A stretch of 5,138 nucleotides of DNA, from positions 1-5,138 of the forward strand of contig JAUHWJ010000204.1 in NCBI GenBank assembly GCA_030424705.1, written 5' to 3'. The stretch's first letter is position 1. Each line of letters opens with the position of its first letter. Source of the DNA: Alphaproteobacteria bacterium (lineage in GTDB: Bacteria; Pseudomonadota; Alphaproteobacteria; Rhodobacterales; Rhodobacteraceae). The notes under the pieces are model-generated. The model ran no database searches. It had not been told where the DNA came from and saw only the letters and a program-made list of their open reading frames with translations. Below are positions 4,379-5,138 of the stretch, piece after piece. A program made the translations under genes and the position numbers.

Positions 4379-5138
4379 ATGGCCAGCGAATACGACGTCA
4401 TCGTGATCGGCGCCGGCCCCGGCGGCTATGTCGCCGCGATCCGCGCCGCGCAGCTCGGGCTCAAGGCCTGCGTGGTGGAGCGGGAGAATCTCGGCGGCAT
4501 CTGCCTCAACTGGGGCTGCATCCCGACGAAGGCGATGCTCCGCACCTCCGAGGTGTTCCACCTCATGCACCGGGCCAAGGAGTTCGGCCTGAAGGCGGAG
4601 GGGATCGGCTACGATCTCGACGCCGTGGTGAAACGCTCCCGCGCCATCGCGAAGCAGCTCAATTCCGGCGTCGGCCATCTCCTGAAGAAGAACAAGGTCG
4701 CCGTGGTGATGGGCGAGGCGACGATCCCCGCGAAGGGCCAGGTGAAGGTGAAGACGACGAAGGGGGAGGAGGCGCTCTCCGCCCGCGCCATCATCCTCGC
4801 CACGGGCGCCCGCGCGCGGGAATTGCCGGGGCTGGAGGCGGACGGCGATCTCGTCTGGACCTACCGGCACGCGCTCGTCCCGCCGCGGATGCCGAAGAAG
4901 CTCCTCGTCATCGGCTCCGGCGCCATCGGCATCGAATTCGCCAGCTTCTACAACACGCTCGGCGCCGAGACGACTGTGGTGGAGGTGCTGGACCGGATCC
5001 TGCCGGTGGAGGACGCGGAGATCAGCGCCCATGCGAAGAAGCAGTTCGAGAAGCAGGGCATGAAGATCCTCGAAAAGGCGATGGTGAAGTCGCTGGACCG
5101 GGGAAAGGGCAAGGTCACCGCCCATATCGAGCAGAACG
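4379..5138 (+). CDS. lpd: dihydrolipoyl dehydrogenase (E3), N-terminal 253 residues, 3' truncated
   Basis: This is the FAD-containing E3 subunit that reoxidises the dihydrolipoyl group of 2-oxoacid dehydrogenase complexes, passing electrons to NAD+. Seen here: the FAD dinucleotide motif VIGAGPGGY (9-17) after YDV; the redox disulfide Cys42/Cys47 in GGICLNWGCIPTK; the ATGARAR strand closing the first FAD half (about 141-147); and the NAD-binding motif VIGSGAIGIEFA (177-188) with acidic Glu202 ending the next strand (TTVVEV), fitting NAD over NADP. The remaining NAD domain and the dimer interface with the catalytic His-Glu pair lie beyond base 5138. The start at 4379 has the ribosome site GGGAGGGAG six bases upstream. 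The NWGC form, in place of NVGC, is one I associate with the pyruvate dehydrogenase E3 of alphaproteobacteria, so PDH partnership is inferred. No E1 or E2 gene is in the window. Confidence 0.97.
   Translation, partial: MASEYDVIVIGAGPGGYVAAIRAAQLGLKACVVERENLGGICLNWGCIPTKAMLRTSEVFHLMHRAKEFGLKAEGIGYDLDAVVKRSRAIAKQLNSGVGHLLKKNKVAVVMGEATIPAKGQVKVKTTKGEEALSARAIILATGARARELPGLEADGDLVWTYRHALVPPRMPKKLLVIGSGAIGIEFASFYNTLGAETTVVEVLDRILPVEDAEISAHAKKQFEKQGMKILEKAMVKSLDRGKGKVTAHIEQN

Noticed and set aside
4358..5125. Open frame on the minus strand (255 codons) opposite lpd
   Set aside because: It is a His/Leu/Arg-rich shadow of the lpd coding strand, with no domain or ribosome site.

Overview
The window is ordinary chromosomal DNA from a GC-rich bacterium, most likely an alphaproteobacterium and plausibly Rhodobacterales-like. 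Three things suggest this: codons end overwhelmingly in G or C, a methylmalonyl-CoA epimerase sits directly ahead of a DUF1467-type small membrane protein, and the dihydrolipoyl dehydrogenase carries the CLNWGC active-site variant. The placement is an inference from protein character; no rRNA or other phylogenetic marker is present.

Layout, left to right. Nucleotides 1-1158 are the 3' third of dnaE, the DNA polymerase III alpha subunit. It is followed by creA (1224-1685), a small periplasmic protein, then methylmalonyl-CoA epimerase (1749-2153), which overlaps a two-helix DUF1467-type protein (2150-2419) by four bases. Next come two very short exported proteins: a 43-residue secreted peptide (2499-2630), closed by a strong intrinsic terminator (2653-2685), and a 63-residue lipoprotein (2773-2964). 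All of these are on the plus strand. On the minus strand, a YdjA-like nitroreductase (4234-3656) is coupled through TGATG to an EI24/CysZ-like membrane protein (3656-2961). The EI24 gene converges on the lipoprotein gene, and both stop codons lie inside one CTAG tetranucleotide. Divergent from the nitroreductase, the 5' half of a dihydrolipoyl dehydrogenase gene (4379 onward) runs off the right edge.

Functions are mainly housekeeping: replication (dnaE), propionyl-CoA or ethylmalonyl-CoA carbon flow (epimerase) and a 2-oxoacid dehydrogenase E3 component (lpd). The remaining genes are small envelope or redox proteins of poorly known function. Three plus-strand intergenic gaps contain promoter-like pairs of similar design (TTG box, 16-17 bp, TA-containing -10 box), each 16-36 bases ahead of a well-supported start codon. 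That supports separate transcription units for mce-DUF1467, the 43-residue peptide and lpd.

I found no CRISPR array, insertion sequence, tRNA, prophage or defence gene, and no convincing novel system. The most worthwhile leads are the two uncharacterised mini-exoproteins, a perfect 14-bp palindrome ahead of creA, the mce-DUF1467 coupling, and the compact divergent promoter region before lpd.
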